NCBI RefSeq assembly: GCF_000763495.1
Contig: NZ_CP009576.1
Location: 940,001-1,004,000, forward strand
Origin: Listeria ivanovii subsp. londoniensis
GTDB lineage: Bacteria > Bacillota > Bacilli > Lactobacillales > Listeriaceae
Reading direction: 5' to 3'
Length of the DNA stretch: 64,000 bases
Part shown: in pieces, positions 1 to 8,722 of the stretch
Layout of the letters: each line of letters opens with the position of its first letter
How positions within the stretch are numbered: the first letter of the stretch is position 1
Position numbers and translations under genes: made by a program
The notes under the pieces: generated by a model
Databases searched by the model: none
What the model was told of the DNA's origin: nothing
The model's input: only the letters and a program-made list of their open reading frames with translations

Positions 1-1401
1 AAAGGATAACCAGAAAATAAGGAAGATAGGTAAGCCGATATAAGAGATACCAATTTTTTGCCACCAAGCAGGATTAGCAAACTGTGGTTCTAAAAAAGCC
101 GCATAGTCTTGACCGACGATAACCAAAATGCATAAAACTAGGGCAAGAATAGGACCAAATGGGAAAAATTTTGCTCTATATTTAAGTTCATTTAAATCAT
201 GCCCTTGTTTTATGAACGCCTTTCGGAATCGGTAATGGCTGATAGCAATACCAACCCAAGCGATAAAACCAGTTAAGCCAGATGCGGACAATAACCAAGT
301 ATAGATAACTGTTCCATTCTCAGTCAAAGTAGTAATAAAGGTCATTGCTCCAATAATAGTTGTTACAATTAAAGCTGCCATTGGAATCCCACGTTTGTTG
401 ACATTTCCTAAGAAGCGTGGTGCTTTTTTGTCACGCGCCATTGCCCAGAGCATTCTAGTGGAAGCATACAAGCCAGAGTTACCAGCCGATAGCACGGATG
501 TAAGAATGACAGCATTCATCACTGATGCAGCAAAAGCAAGTCCAGCTTTTTCAAAAACAAGTGTAAAAGGGCTAATAGCAACATCTGTCGCATCCGCACT
601 TAGTAAATGCGGGCTTGTATAAGGAATAATCATTCCAATAATGAAAATCGCGAAAATATAGAATAATAATATCCGCCAGAAAACTTGTTTAATCGCTTTT
701 GGAACACTTTTTTCTGGGGTAGCACTTTCACCAGCAGCAATCCCAACCATTTCAGTTCCTTGAAAAGAAAAACCAGCAATTAAAAAGGTTCCAAGGATAG
801 CGAAGAAACCACCTTTGAATGGTGCATCTCCAGCTGTGAAATTAGAAAAGCCAATGAATTCTCCACCAAGAATTCCAACAATCGTTAGCAAACCTACAAT
901 AAGGAAAATAATCACAGTGGCAACTTTGATAATGGAGAACCAATATTCAGACTCACCATAAGCTTTCACAGATAAAGCATTTAGGCCAAAGATGAGGATT
1001 AAAAATATTGCGCTCCACAACCATGCAGGAGTGTTTGGTAGCCAAAATTGAACAATGATAGCTGCTGTTGAAATATCGACTGCAAGTGTGATTGCCCAGT
1101 TAAACCAGTAATTCCAACCAAGCGCAAATCCAAAAGCAGGATCAACAAAACGAGTAGCATATGTACTAAACGATCCTGATACTGGCATATAGGTAGCCAT
1201 TTCACCTAAACTAGTCATTAAAAAGTAAACCATAATTCCAATAGCGATATAGGCGACGAGTGCGCCACCAGGACCTGCAGTATGAATAGCATTCCCGCTC
1301 GCTAAAAATAACCCGGTTCCGATAGAACCACCGATAGCAATCATAGATAGGTGTCTCGTTTTTAAGTCACGTCGAATTTCGCCGTGTGTTTCTTTTTCCA
1401 A
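1..1401 (-). CDS. APC-family amino acid permease, probably lysine-specific (3' end cut)
   Basis: Inner-membrane amino acid/proton symporter of the APC superfamily. The frame is open from a TTG start at 1399-1401 down to base 1, so the C-terminus lies outside the window; 467 codons are present. The start is TTG because AAAGGAAG lies 7 bases upstream, while the nearby ATG is out of frame. The N-terminus (MEKETHGEIRRDLKTRHLSM) is followed by the IGGSIGTGLFLASG first-helix motif of the family, and many hydrophobic helices follow. The lysine riboswitch and terminator just upstream argue for lysine as substrate. This appears to be the counterpart of L. monocytogenes Lmo0798. Specificity is inferred from the riboswitch. 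Confidence 0.88.
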   Translation of the reverse strand, partial: MEKETHGEIRRDLKTRHLSMIAIGGSIGTGLFLASGNAIHTAGPGGALVAYIAIGIMVYFLMTSLGEMATYMPVSGSFSTYATRFVDPAFGFALGWNYWFNWAITLAVDISTAAIIVQFWLPNTPAWLWSAIFLILIFGLNALSVKAYGESEYWFSIIKVATVIIFLIVGLLTIVGILGGEFIGFSNFTAGDAPFKGGFFAILGTFLIAGFSFQGTEMVGIAAGESATPEKSVPKAIKQVFWRILLFYIFAIFIIGMIIPYTSPHLLSADATDVAISPFTLVFEKAGLAFAASVMNAVILTSVLSAGNSGLYASTRMLWAMARDKKAPRFLGNVNKRGIPMAALIVTTIIGAMTFITTLTENGTVIYTWLLSASGLTGFIAWVGIAISHYRFRKAFIKQGHDLNELKYRAKFFPFGPILALVLCILVIVGQDYAAFLEPQFANPAWWQKIGISYIGLPIFLIFWLSF

Positions 1402-1433
1402 AATACATCTTCCTTTCTGTCTTCAGATGAAAG

Positions 1434-1470
1434 TGCACAAAAACAGCCAATCTGCGAGAAATTGGCTGTT
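1434..1470 (-). terminator. Intrinsic terminator of the lysine riboswitch
   Basis: On the minus strand AACAGCCAAT (from 1470-1461) pairs with ATTGGCTGTT (1451-1442) and is followed by a T run. It sits between the aptamer and the permease start, as expected for transcriptional attenuation when lysine is bound. Confidence 0.85.
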
Positions 1471-1474
1471 ACAT

Positions 1475-1700
1475 ATTTTACCAACATCTTGATTGTCAGA
1501 TAGCACATCTATAAGAAATTTCGACAAATTCTTATAGCAGTCCAGCACCTTTTGGCAACTGTCCCAACAACTATTCTTGAACAAAGAGAGAATAGTCACT
1601 TCGGCAATCATCCTGTTCATTTTTTGTCATGGGCGTCTTTGTTTCGCCTCAAAAAAAGTACTAGTGAATCTTGCAACCTCTACCTCACCATTTGGATGAG
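1475..1700 (-). promoter_or_regulatory. Lysine riboswitch (L-box)
   Basis: The minus-strand leader of the permease carries the L-box landmarks in order: AGGTAGAGGTTGCAAG near 1683-1668, a GCCGAAG element near 1600, and the paired GGACTGCTAT ... GTGCTATCTGAC segment near 1545-1485. A terminator hairpin follows directly. In this class, lysine binding promotes termination, so the permease is made when lysine is scarce. Boundaries are approximate because I judged them by eye, without a covariance model. Confidence 0.8.
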
Positions 1701-1762
1701 GGTTTATATTTGATTATTTACCCATAATAACGGAAAAAGAGTAATTTGGCAATAGCATATTT

Positions 1763-2524
1763 TCAGTAATATTGTAGGGCTTCTTTGATGGTGCTATAAG
1801 TTGTTAAGGATGACAAGTTTTCTTCATAGCGGATTAAAGTCATCGCAAATTTAGGTGAAATGCCGGTGATTATTAGCTCCACGCCAGTTAATTTCATAAA
1901 GCCATGAAACTTCACAAGATTCATCACAGCATCTTCATTAAATTCAGCTAGACCAGAAAGATCCATAATTAAGTAATCTTCTTTGCCATTATCCATATAC
2001 TCACTTACATACTCAGACATGTTTTGGAGTCGGTCGTTGGTTAATGAGCCAATCAAAGGCAAGACACAAATATTATCTTTAATTGGGACAATTGGTGTGG
2101 AAAGCTTTTCGATTTCTCGTAATGATTTTTCAAGTTCAAGCTGGTAGTTGTGCTCGGTTGTAATGTCTTTTTGAATACCAACAAAATATAAATGATTATT
2201 ATCATCATAAATCGGTTCAATTGTAAGTTCATTCATGAAAGAACTACCATCTTTGCGATAATTTTTTAGTAAAGCGTTGGCGGTTGTTTTGTTATGAATA
2301 GCATAGCGAACTTTTTCAATCTCATTTTTATTGGTATCTTCCCCTTGTAAGAAATGACAATTAGAGCCTAGTGCATCTTCTTTCGTGTAACCGGTAATAT
2401 TTTCGAAGCCCGTGTTCACAAAAATAATTGGATTGTTTTTTTGCTCGGCATCAGTAATAATAACCCCTACGCTAGATAAATTTAATGCTTCTAAAATAAT
2501 ATCAAATTTTGGATAAGCAGCCAT
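1763..2524 (-). CDS. LOV-STAS blue-light receptor
   Basis: Flavin-binding photoreceptor that signals to the general stress (SigB stressosome) pathway in Listeria and Bacillus (YtvA/Lmo0799 family). The N-terminal PAS/LOV domain (about residues 10-115) holds GSNCHFLQG with the adduct-forming cysteine at residue 56. A linker helix follows, then a C-terminal STAS domain (about 150-250). The start is ATG at 2524, with AAAGGGGGAGAA upstream; the frame stays open further upstream but without a ribosome site. At 253 aa it matches the family length. It lies upstream of the riboswitch in the same orientation. Function by family knowledge; active-site cysteine seen directly. Confidence 0.92.
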   Translation of the reverse strand: MAAYPKFDIILEALNLSSVGVIITDAEQKNNPIIFVNTGFENITGYTKEDALGSNCHFLQGEDTNKNEIEKVRYAIHNKTTANALLKNYRKDGSSFMNELTIEPIYDDNNHLYFVGIQKDITTEHNYQLELEKSLREIEKLSTPIVPIKDNICVLPLIGSLTNDRLQNMSEYVSEYMDNGKEDYLIMDLSGLAEFNEDAVMNLVKFHGFMKLTGVELIITGISPKFAMTLIRYEENLSSLTTYSTIKEALQYY

Positions 2525-2676
2525 CTGCGTGATTCTCCCCCTTTGTAAATACATCTCTATCATAACACGGTAACGCATGAAATCCCAATGTCTAATTTGT
2601 GAATAAAGTCGGGTCAAAACAGCTAAAGAGAAATAAAATAAAAATCGATGTATAATAGAATAAGAGGTGATGAGTT

Positions 2677-3033
2677 ATGTTTATTACATTTACAAATAGC
2701 GCCCAAAAACGGCTGGCTGCATTACGGTCTGGGTTTTCAGGACAACTACATCTGTATTATGACACGGAGGGCTGTTCATGTGAAAACAGTGGTATTTTTA
2801 CACTTCGATTAGTAGAAGAACGTACGAAAGAAGATGATGAAATTGAGTCAAACATTGGTCCGATTTTAATTAAACGTTGGACGGAGATGTTTTTAGAAGA
2901 TGAGCTGACGATTGATTATAATGATATAGAAAAAACAATGATGTTAAAAAGTGATGGACAGTACTATAATCGTAATTTGTTGCTCGTAACTGATGAAGAT
3001 AGAGTAATTAGCTGTCCAATTGGAGCAAACTAA
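2677..3033 (+). CDS. HesB/YqkB-like iron-sulfur biosynthesis family protein
   Basis: A 118-aa protein resembling the Fe-S_biosyn (HesB/IscA-like, YqkB) family. It has a CSCE cluster near residue 34 and a second cysteine near the C-terminus (SCPIGAN), but not the full three-cysteine pattern of A-type carriers, so a direct cluster-carrier role is uncertain. GAGGTG precedes the ATG and a TATAAT -10 lies at about 2651-2656. It is monocistronic, with a terminator just downstream. Confidence 0.7.
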   Translation: MFITFTNSAQKRLAALRSGFSGQLHLYYDTEGCSCENSGIFTLRLVEERTKEDDEIESNIGPILIKRWTEMFLEDELTIDYNDIEKTMMLKSDGQYYNRNLLLVTDEDRVISCPIGAN

Positions 3034-3048
3034 TATTTTGGAATTAGA

Positions 3049-3079
3049 ACCTAGGATGAATCGCTATCCTAGGTTTTTT
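3049..3079 (+). terminator. Intrinsic terminator after the HesB-like gene
   Basis: AACCTAGGAT pairs with ATCCTAGGTT over a 7-base loop and runs into TTTTTT. Confidence 0.9.
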
Positions 3080-3185
3080 GATGAAAATCTCATGAGAATG
3101 TGGTAAAACTTTAGACATATAGTGACACTGGCTTCTGATTTGTAGTAACATGGAATAGGGAAGTTTTACATATGGAAGGAGTGTC

Positions 3186-3827
3186 ATGATGGAACAACCA
3201 TCAGTAGATGAGCTGAAGAACTGGCGAAATGTTATGCTTCTTCATCGTTTTGCTTTAGAAGAAGTAAACACGAAACTTAAAATATTAAATGAAGAATTTC
3301 AATTTATTCATGATTATAATCCAATGGAACACTTGAAGTCTCGGGTAAAATCATTAGAGAGCATTGGTGCAAAACTGGAAAAGAAAAATTTGGATATCAC
3401 ACCAGAAAATGCCTTAAAGCATGTCCATGATATTGCGGGAATCCGAATTACTTGTTCTTTTGTAACTGATATTTTTAGAATTCATGAAATGCTTGCAGGT
3501 CAAAATGATATTACGATTTTACGAGTTAAAGATTATGTGACGAATCCTAAACCAAATGGCTACCGAAGTTTACATTTACTTTGTGAGGTACCTGTTTTTT
3601 TAACGAATCGTTCCGAGAAAATGACCGTAGAAATTCAAATTCGGACTGTTGCGATGGATTTTTGGGCGAGTTTGGAGCATAAGATTTACTACAAATATCA
3701 ACAAGAAGCGCCAGCTGAATTAGTCAAAGAATTGCAAGATGCTGCGAGAATAATCACCCACTTAGATGAGAAAATGAAAAACTTAAATGATCAAATTGAC
3801 CAGTATAAAAAAGAGAAAGAAAAATAA
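3186..3827 (+). CDS. relP: Small alarmone synthetase RelP (YwaC/SAS2 type)
   Basis: Cytoplasmic single-domain (p)ppGpp synthetase that transfers pyrophosphate from ATP to GDP or GTP. The protein is about 213 aa, which is the usual SAS length, and shows the RelA/SpoT synthetase core: HNPMEH-like segment, KSRVKSLESI, HDIAGIRITCSF, NGYRSLHL, EIQIRTVAMDFWASLEHKIYYK. It resembles B. subtilis YwaC (RelP) more than YjbM (RelQ). A coiled C-terminal helix follows. AAGGAG at 3176-3181 serves either the ATG at 3186 or the adjacent one at 3189. There is no hydrolase domain. A 17-bp terminator stem follows. An HD-type hydrolase at 18584 could oppose it. Confidence 0.9.
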   Translation: MMEQPSVDELKNWRNVMLLHRFALEEVNTKLKILNEEFQFIHDYNPMEHLKSRVKSLESIGAKLEKKNLDITPENALKHVHDIAGIRITCSFVTDIFRIHEMLAGQNDITILRVKDYVTNPKPNGYRSLHLLCEVPVFLTNRSEKMTVEIQIRTVAMDFWASLEHKIYYKYQQEAPAELVKELQDAARIITHLDEKMKNLNDQIDQYKKEKEK

Positions 3828-3833
3828 ATATAG

Positions 3834-3890
3834 AACAGCTTTATTTCTTTGTATGACTAATTAATATAAAGAAATAAAGCTGTTTTATAT
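3834..3890 (+). terminator. Strong hairpin terminator after relP
   Basis: A 17-bp perfect inverted repeat (AACAGCTTTATTTCTTT at 3834-3850 and its complement at 3868-3884) is followed by a T-rich run. Confidence 0.85.
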
Positions 3891-3955
3891 TTGCGGGATG
3901 GTTCATTTTGCTTCATAATTATATAGGAGAAAAAACGAAAGGGGACGTATACATA

Positions 3956-6013
3956 GTGGAAATATTTTTATATGTTTTAGCACTACTTGTGGCTATTTTT
4001 ATTTCTAATTTACTTAATCGTTTTGTGCCCTTTGTATCGGTGCCACTAATTCAAATTGGTTTAGGTGTAATGATTGCTCTTATGCCAATTACGTTCGATT
4101 TGAAATTAAATCCAGAGCTTTTCTTGGTAATGTTTATTGCACCTTTATTATTTAATGATGGCAGACGAACGGATAAGAAAGCGTTATGGGGAATGCGAAT
4201 GCCAATTTTGGTTTTGGCACTCGGTCTCGTATTTGCGACTGTTGTTGTTATTGGCTACTTTGTTAACTGGATGATTCCAACGATTCCACTGGCAGCAGCA
4301 TTTGCCTTGGCAGCAGCACTTGCGCCAACTGATGCTGTAGCCGTGAGCTCACTTTCCGGGCGAATTAATTTACCTAAACGGATTATGAATTTACTGGAAG
4401 GTGAAGCACTTATTAATGATGCTTCAGGCTTGGTTGCTTTCCAATTTGCAATTGCAGCGATGGTGACGGGAGTATTCAGCTTATTAGATGCTAGTGTTAG
4501 CTTTTTTGTAATTGCTATTGGTGGTGTTTTAGTTGGACTTGTACTCAGTTGGTTGAAATTCAGGTTTTTGAAGTGGGTTCGTGGGCTTGGGATGGAAGAT
4601 GTTACTTTCCATATGCTTATCCAGATTTTGACACCATTTATTATTTATTTAGCAGCAGAAGAATTACATGTTTCTGGGATACTGGCTGTAGTTGCTGCAG
4701 GGATCATGCACTCAATGGAACGCAAGAAAATGGATCCGCAATCAGTTAAACTCAATATTGTATCTCAGAGTACTTGGTCAGTTATTATCTTTGTACTAAA
4801 TGGGTTAGTATTTTTACTCTTAGGCACGCAACTTCCTTCTATTATAGAGGTGGTTTGGAATGATTCGGGTATTAGTAATTTGCAAGTGATTGCCTATATC
4901 TTATCAATTACAGCTGCTTTAATATTACTTCGGTTTGTTTGGGTTTATCTGTCATGGAATATTGGTGCGAAAAAACGTGAAAAACAAAACAAAAAAACAA
5001 CCCGTCCGAAACTGCGACCAGTTTTGCTTACTTCTTTATCCGGGGTTCGCGGGGCAGTAACGCTAGCCAGTGCGCTTGCAATTCCATTTTTTCTTGATGA
5101 CGGAACACTTTTCCCGCAAAGAGCTTTGATTATTTTCTTAGCATCAGGGGTAATCCTTTGTACACTTATCATTGCCACTTTCATTTTACCACTTTTAGCA
5201 AAAAATGAAGAAGTGACGACGGAAGATGAGCGAGCAGAGAAAGCGACGCGGATTCGGATTTTGCGGAATGTTATTAGGGAACTGAAAGAACAGACTTTAC
5301 CTGAAACGAAAGCTGCAACGGATGAAGTGATTGAAGACTATAGAAGACGTATCTATGATTTGCAACATGATAATAATACCAATAGAGCGATGGATGAACG
5401 AGAGCGCGAAAAACGGTTAGAAATTATTGAATGGCAACGTGCTAACACGCAAAAAATGGCAGACAATGGGGAACTTGTAGCAACCGACAGTTACAGGTAC
5501 CAACATTACTTAAATATGTTAGAGCAGGCAATCAAACAACGATTCCGCACAAAAATTAAAACGGCTTGGTTGTTTGTTCAGCGATTTATTATGCTCATTA
5601 TCCGTCCAAAAAAATGGCGTAAAATTAGACATAAAATGAAAAAAGGTATTTCTAAAGATAACGAACGTTTCCAAGCAATTCGCAAGTTAAGAGAAGAAAA
5701 TGAAATACTAGTTATTCAAAAACTAAAAGATCAACTCACCGAAGAAAATGCAGATCTCATCGGACCACTTATTACCGAGCATACGATGTTCTTAGAGCGA
5801 GTGAGAAATGATCAAGCGTTATCGCGTGGGAAACAAGCAAAATCCGAACAGAAAAAACGAGAAGTCCAAATAGTTGCCTTCCAAACAGAACGTGATATTA
5901 TTCAACATCTTTTCGAAACAGGTGGAATTTCAAGAGACTTAGCCCGGGAACTCCGCCAAAACCTAAATATGATTGAGACTTATTTGTACGATGATTTCTT
6001 AGCAACGGATTAA
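3956..6013 (+). CDS. CPA1-family Na+/H+ antiporter with long cytoplasmic tail
   Basis: Membrane sodium(potassium)/proton antiporter, NhaP/YvgP-like. About 12 hydrophobic helices fill residues 1-410, including the ion-binding signatures PTDAVAVSSL and EGEALINDASG. A highly charged, helical cytoplasmic tail of about 250 residues follows, probably regulatory. The GTG at 3956 is chosen because AAAGGGG lies at 3938-3944 and the protein then begins at the first helix (VEIFLYVLALLV). A TTG at 3908 would extend the frame but lacks a ribosome site. A role in pH and salt homeostasis is inferred from the family. Confidence 0.88.
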   Translation: MEIFLYVLALLVAIFISNLLNRFVPFVSVPLIQIGLGVMIALMPITFDLKLNPELFLVMFIAPLLFNDGRRTDKKALWGMRMPILVLALGLVFATVVVIGYFVNWMIPTIPLAAAFALAAALAPTDAVAVSSLSGRINLPKRIMNLLEGEALINDASGLVAFQFAIAAMVTGVFSLLDASVSFFVIAIGGVLVGLVLSWLKFRFLKWVRGLGMEDVTFHMLIQILTPFIIYLAAEELHVSGILAVVAAGIMHSMERKKMDPQSVKLNIVSQSTWSVIIFVLNGLVFLLLGTQLPSIIEVVWNDSGISNLQVIAYILSITAALILLRFVWVYLSWNIGAKKREKQNKKTTRPKLRPVLLTSLSGVRGAVTLASALAIPFFLDDGTLFPQRALIIFLASGVILCTLIIATFILPLLAKNEEVTTEDERAEKATRIRILRNVIRELKEQTLPETKAATDEVIEDYRRRIYDLQHDNNTNRAMDEREREKRLEIIEWQRANTQKMADNGELVATDSYRYQHYLNMLEQAIKQRFRTKIKTAWLFVQRFIMLIIRPKKWRKIRHKMKKGISKDNERFQAIRKLREENEILVIQKLKDQLTEENADLIGPLITEHTMFLERVRNDQALSRGKQAKSEQKKREVQIVAFQTERDIIQHLFETGGISRDLARELRQNLNMIETYLYDDFLATD

Positions 6014-6029
6014 GCTAGTAAAATAAGCT

Positions 6030-6062
6030 TCACAGACTTTAAAAAGTTTGTGGAGTTTTTTA
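6030..6062 (+). terminator. Terminator after the antiporter
   Basis: CACAGACTT and AAGTTTGTG form a short stem with a small loop, followed by GAGTTTTTT. Confidence 0.7.
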
Positions 6063-6139
6063 GCTTTTATAAAGTATATAATAAATTGAAATGATTATGG
6101 AAAAATACTTTTCCTAGCTAATAAAAACACAAAAAACTA

Positions 6140-6241
6140 TTGTCCGCTTGAATGCTTTGTTGTATAATGTATCTTGCTGTAAGTAAACTCTGTGTTTAAT
6201 ATTAGTAAACTTATCTAACTTGAGGTTTACTATCACTAAAC
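6140..6241 (+). promoter_or_regulatory. Promoter and repeated operator half-sites of the polyamine locus
   Basis: The promoter has TTGTCC at 6140-6145 and TATAAT at 6163-6168 with 17-bp spacing. Just downstream of the predicted transcription start lie AGTAAAC at 6182-6188 and 6204-6210, GTTTACT at 6225-6231 and ACTAAAC at 6235-6241. The first three are spaced 21-22 bp, about two helical turns. This arrangement suits repression by the XRE-cupin protein encoded next. The regulator-site link is inferred. Confidence 0.65.
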
Positions 6242-6261
6242 TTGAAAGAAAGGAAGCAGAC

Positions 6262-6804
6262 ATGGAAATTGGCAAGCGCATAAAAAATCTTAGGCTTAGT
6301 AAGAATTTAACGCAAGAAGAACTAGGGGAGCGGACGGATTTGACAAAAGGTTATATTTCGCAATTAGAGCGAGATCTAAGTTCACCGTCGATTGAAACCT
6401 TGTTTGCGATTTTGGAAGTGCTTGGCTCAACGCCAAAAGATTTTTTTGACGAAGAAGAACATAATCAAAAAGTCATTTACGGCGAATTAGAGCACACCTT
6501 TTTTGAAGATGAAGAGAAAGGTTACAGAATTAAGTGGCTAGTTCCAGAATCAAATGAAAAAGAAATGGAACCAGTATTACTTGAAATAGAAGCAAAAAGT
6601 TGTTTCAAAAGCTTTGAGCCATCACTTTCTGAGACTTTTGGCTATGTATTGAAGGGCGAGGTTACGGTGATGCTTGGGCGGAATGAATATGTGGCAAAAA
6701 CGGGAGAAGCAATTTATTTCCATGCTGCAGACGAACATCAGATAATCAACCAATCGAGTGAAAAAGCAACACTCATCCTAGTTGCAACAGATTCATATTT
6801 ATAA
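6262..6804 (+). CDS. XRE-cupin transcriptional regulator of the potABCD operon
   Basis: A 180-aa DNA-binding regulator. An XRE helix-turn-helix occupies residues 1-65 (KNLTQEELGERTDLTKGYISQ) and a cupin_2 sensor domain occupies the C-terminal half (SETFGYVLKGEVTVMLGRNE), the PuuR-like layout common for polyamine control. ATG 6262 follows AAAGGAAG; an upstream in-frame start at 6220 overlaps the operator region and has no ribosome site. Only 14 bases separate it from potA, so it is the first gene of the operon and probably autoregulates through the half-sites at 6182-6241. Ligand not known from sequence. Confidence 0.85.
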   Translation: MEIGKRIKNLRLSKNLTQEELGERTDLTKGYISQLERDLSSPSIETLFAILEVLGSTPKDFFDEEEHNQKVIYGELEHTFFEDEEKGYRIKWLVPESNEKEMEPVLLEIEAKSCFKSFEPSLSETFGYVLKGEVTVMLGRNEYVAKTGEAIYFHAADEHQIINQSSEKATLILVATDSYL

Positions 6805-6818
6805 GGGGGTAAATTATT

Positions 6819-7913
6819 TTGGCAGAAACAATCATTCGTTTCGAAAACGTTACGAAACAATTTGACAACGATCCGCCAGTGCTGGACAATGTCAGTTTTG
6901 AAATAGAAAAAGGGAAGTTTTATACATTACTCGGGCCTTCTGGTTGTGGGAAAACAACTATTTTGCGCTTAATTGCCGGATTTTTAGAAGCATCAGAAGG
7001 ACAAATTTATCTTGGTGAAAAGGTCATTAATCAAATCCCAGCTAATAAACGCCCAGTTAACACAGTTTTCCAAGACTATGCGTTATTTCCGCATTTAAAT
7101 GTATACGAAAATGTCGCTTTTGGACTCAGAATTAAGAAATTAAAAAAAGAAGCTATCGAGGAAAAAGTGAAAGAAGCGCTTCGATTTGTTAATTTAAAAG
7201 GATATGAGAAAAGAGAAATTAGCGAAATGTCTGGTGGACAAAAGCAACGTGTGGCGATTGCACGTGCGATTGTAAATGAACCAGAAGTTATTTTGCTAGA
7301 TGAACCACTTTCGGCGCTGGATTTGAAACTTCGGACGGAAATGCAGTATGAGCTTCGTGATTTGCAAAAACGACTGGGAATTACGTTTATTTTTGTTACA
7401 CATGATCAAGAAGAAGCGCTTGCAATGAGTGATGAGATTTTTGTGTTAAACAAAGGAGAAATTCAGCAAAGCGGGACACCCATTGATATTTATGATGAGC
7501 CGATTAATAAATTTGTGGCTGATTTTATTGGAGAATCGAATATCGTTACTGGCAAAATGATTCAGGACTTCGAAGTGGAATTTGTGGATAGACGCTTTGA
7601 ATGTGTCGACCAAGGTTTCCGCCCAAATGAAACGGTAGAAGTTGTCATTCGTCCAGAAGATTTAGAAATAACTTCTGCTGAAAAAGGTCAGCTTCAAGTG
7701 ACGGTGGATTGGATGCTGTTCCGCGGTGTGCATTATGAAGTGGGTTGTATCGATACAGACGGAAATGAGTGGCTCGTTCATACTACGAGAAAAGTGCGTG
7801 TCGGCGATAAAATTGGCTTAGCGTTTGACCCAGAGGCAATTCATGTTATGCGTCTTGGGGAAACGGAGGAAGAATTCGATAAGCGGCTTGATAGCTACGA
7901 TGAGGTGCAGTAA
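6819..7913 (+). CDS. potA: Spermidine/putrescine ABC transporter ATP-binding protein
   Basis: Cytoplasmic ATPase subunit of a polyamine importer, 364 aa. The ABC domain has Walker [10 protein letters not shown] (about residues 39-47), signature MSGGQKQR and Walker [13 protein letters not shown], and a C-terminal TOBE-type domain (from about residue 270). It starts with TTG, with AAGGGGGT about 9 bases upstream. Its stop overlaps the potB start by one base (TAATG), which indicates translational coupling. Confidence 0.95.
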   Translation: MAETIIRFENVTKQFDNDPPVLDNVSFEIEKGKFYTLLGPSGCGKTTILRLIAGFLEASEGQIYLGEKVINQIPANKRPVNTVFQDYALFPHLNVYENVAFGLRIKKLKKEAIEEKVKEALRFVNLKGYEKREISEMSGGQKQRVAIARAIVNEPEVILLDEPLSALDLKLRTEMQYELRDLQKRLGITFIFVTHDQEEALAMSDEIFVLNKGEIQQSGTPIDIYDEPINKFVADFIGESNIVTGKMIQDFEVEFVDRRFECVDQGFRPNETVEVVIRPEDLEITSAEKGQLQVTVDWMLFRGVHYEVGCIDTDGNEWLVHTTRKVRVGDKIGLAFDPEAIHVMRLGETEEEFDKRLDSYDEVQ

Positions 7914-8722
7914 TGAATAGACGCACTCGGACAGTTTACCTTGTTCCTTATGTACTTTGGATTTTGCTTTTTGTTGTCGCACCGATTTTATTGATTGTTT
8001 ATTATTCGTTCTTTGATGTCGATGGTAATTTGACGGTTAATAATTATATTCATTTCTTCACACCAGTTTATTTAAAAATGACAGCTAGTTCGTTTTGGTA
8101 TGCTTTTTTGATTACGGTATTTACTTTACTTATTTCTTACCCAACGGCATATTTACTAACTAAACTGAAACATAAACAGCTGTGGTTACTCTTAATTATT
8201 TTACCGACTTGGATTAATTTGCTTCTTAAAGCATATGCATTTATTGGGATTTTTGGGACATACGGGGCTGCAAATCAGTTTTTAGAATTAATGGGAATTG
8301 GCTCGAAGCAGATTTTATTTACGGATTTTAGTTTCTTATTTGTATCCACGTATATCTTCATCCCATTTATGATTTTGCCGATTTTTAATGCAATTGAGGA
8401 AATTAATCCGACGTTGATTCAAGCGTCGCGCGATTTAGGCGCATCTAGCTTGACTACTTTTCGACGGGTGATTTTTCCACTGACGGCAGACGGCGTGAAA
8501 TCTGGTTGTCAGGCTGTATTTATTCCAGCGCTATCGTTATTTATGATTACGCGATTAATTGCTGGAAACCGGGTGATTACGCTTGGAACGGCAATTGAAG
8601 AACATTTCCTTGTTACGCAAGACTGGGGAATGGGTTCAACAATTGGTGTATTCTTAATTATTGCGATGATTTTCATTATGTTCTTAACAGGTTCCAAAAA
8701 GAAACGAGGTGTGCGTAAATGA
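7913..8722 (+). CDS. potB: Spermidine/putrescine ABC transporter permease
   Basis: Integral membrane permease, 269 aa, with about six helices. The ATPase-coupling EAA loop is visible as EINPTLIQASRDLGAS followed by a proline-rich turn. It overlaps potA by one base and potC by four (ATGA), so the four transporter subunits are made from one message. PotB pairs with PotC to form the channel. Confidence 0.94.
   Translation: MNRRTRTVYLVPYVLWILLFVVAPILLIVYYSFFDVDGNLTVNNYIHFFTPVYLKMTASSFWYAFLITVFTLLISYPTAYLLTKLKHKQLWLLLIILPTWINLLLKAYAFIGIFGTYGAANQFLELMGIGSKQILFTDFSFLFVSTYIFIPFMILPIFNAIEEINPTLIQASRDLGASSLTTFRRVIFPLTADGVKSGCQAVFIPALSLFMITRLIAGNRVITLGTAIEEHFLVTQDWGMGSTIGVFLIIAMIFIMFLTGSKKKRGVRK

Noticed and set aside
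1423..1620. 65-codon minus-strand frame in the permease leader
   Set aside because: It lies within the lysine riboswitch and terminator, which explain the sequence fully.
4549..4749. 66-codon open frame inside the antiporter gene
   Set aside because: Shadow of the antiporter in another frame; no ribosome site and no protein-like features.
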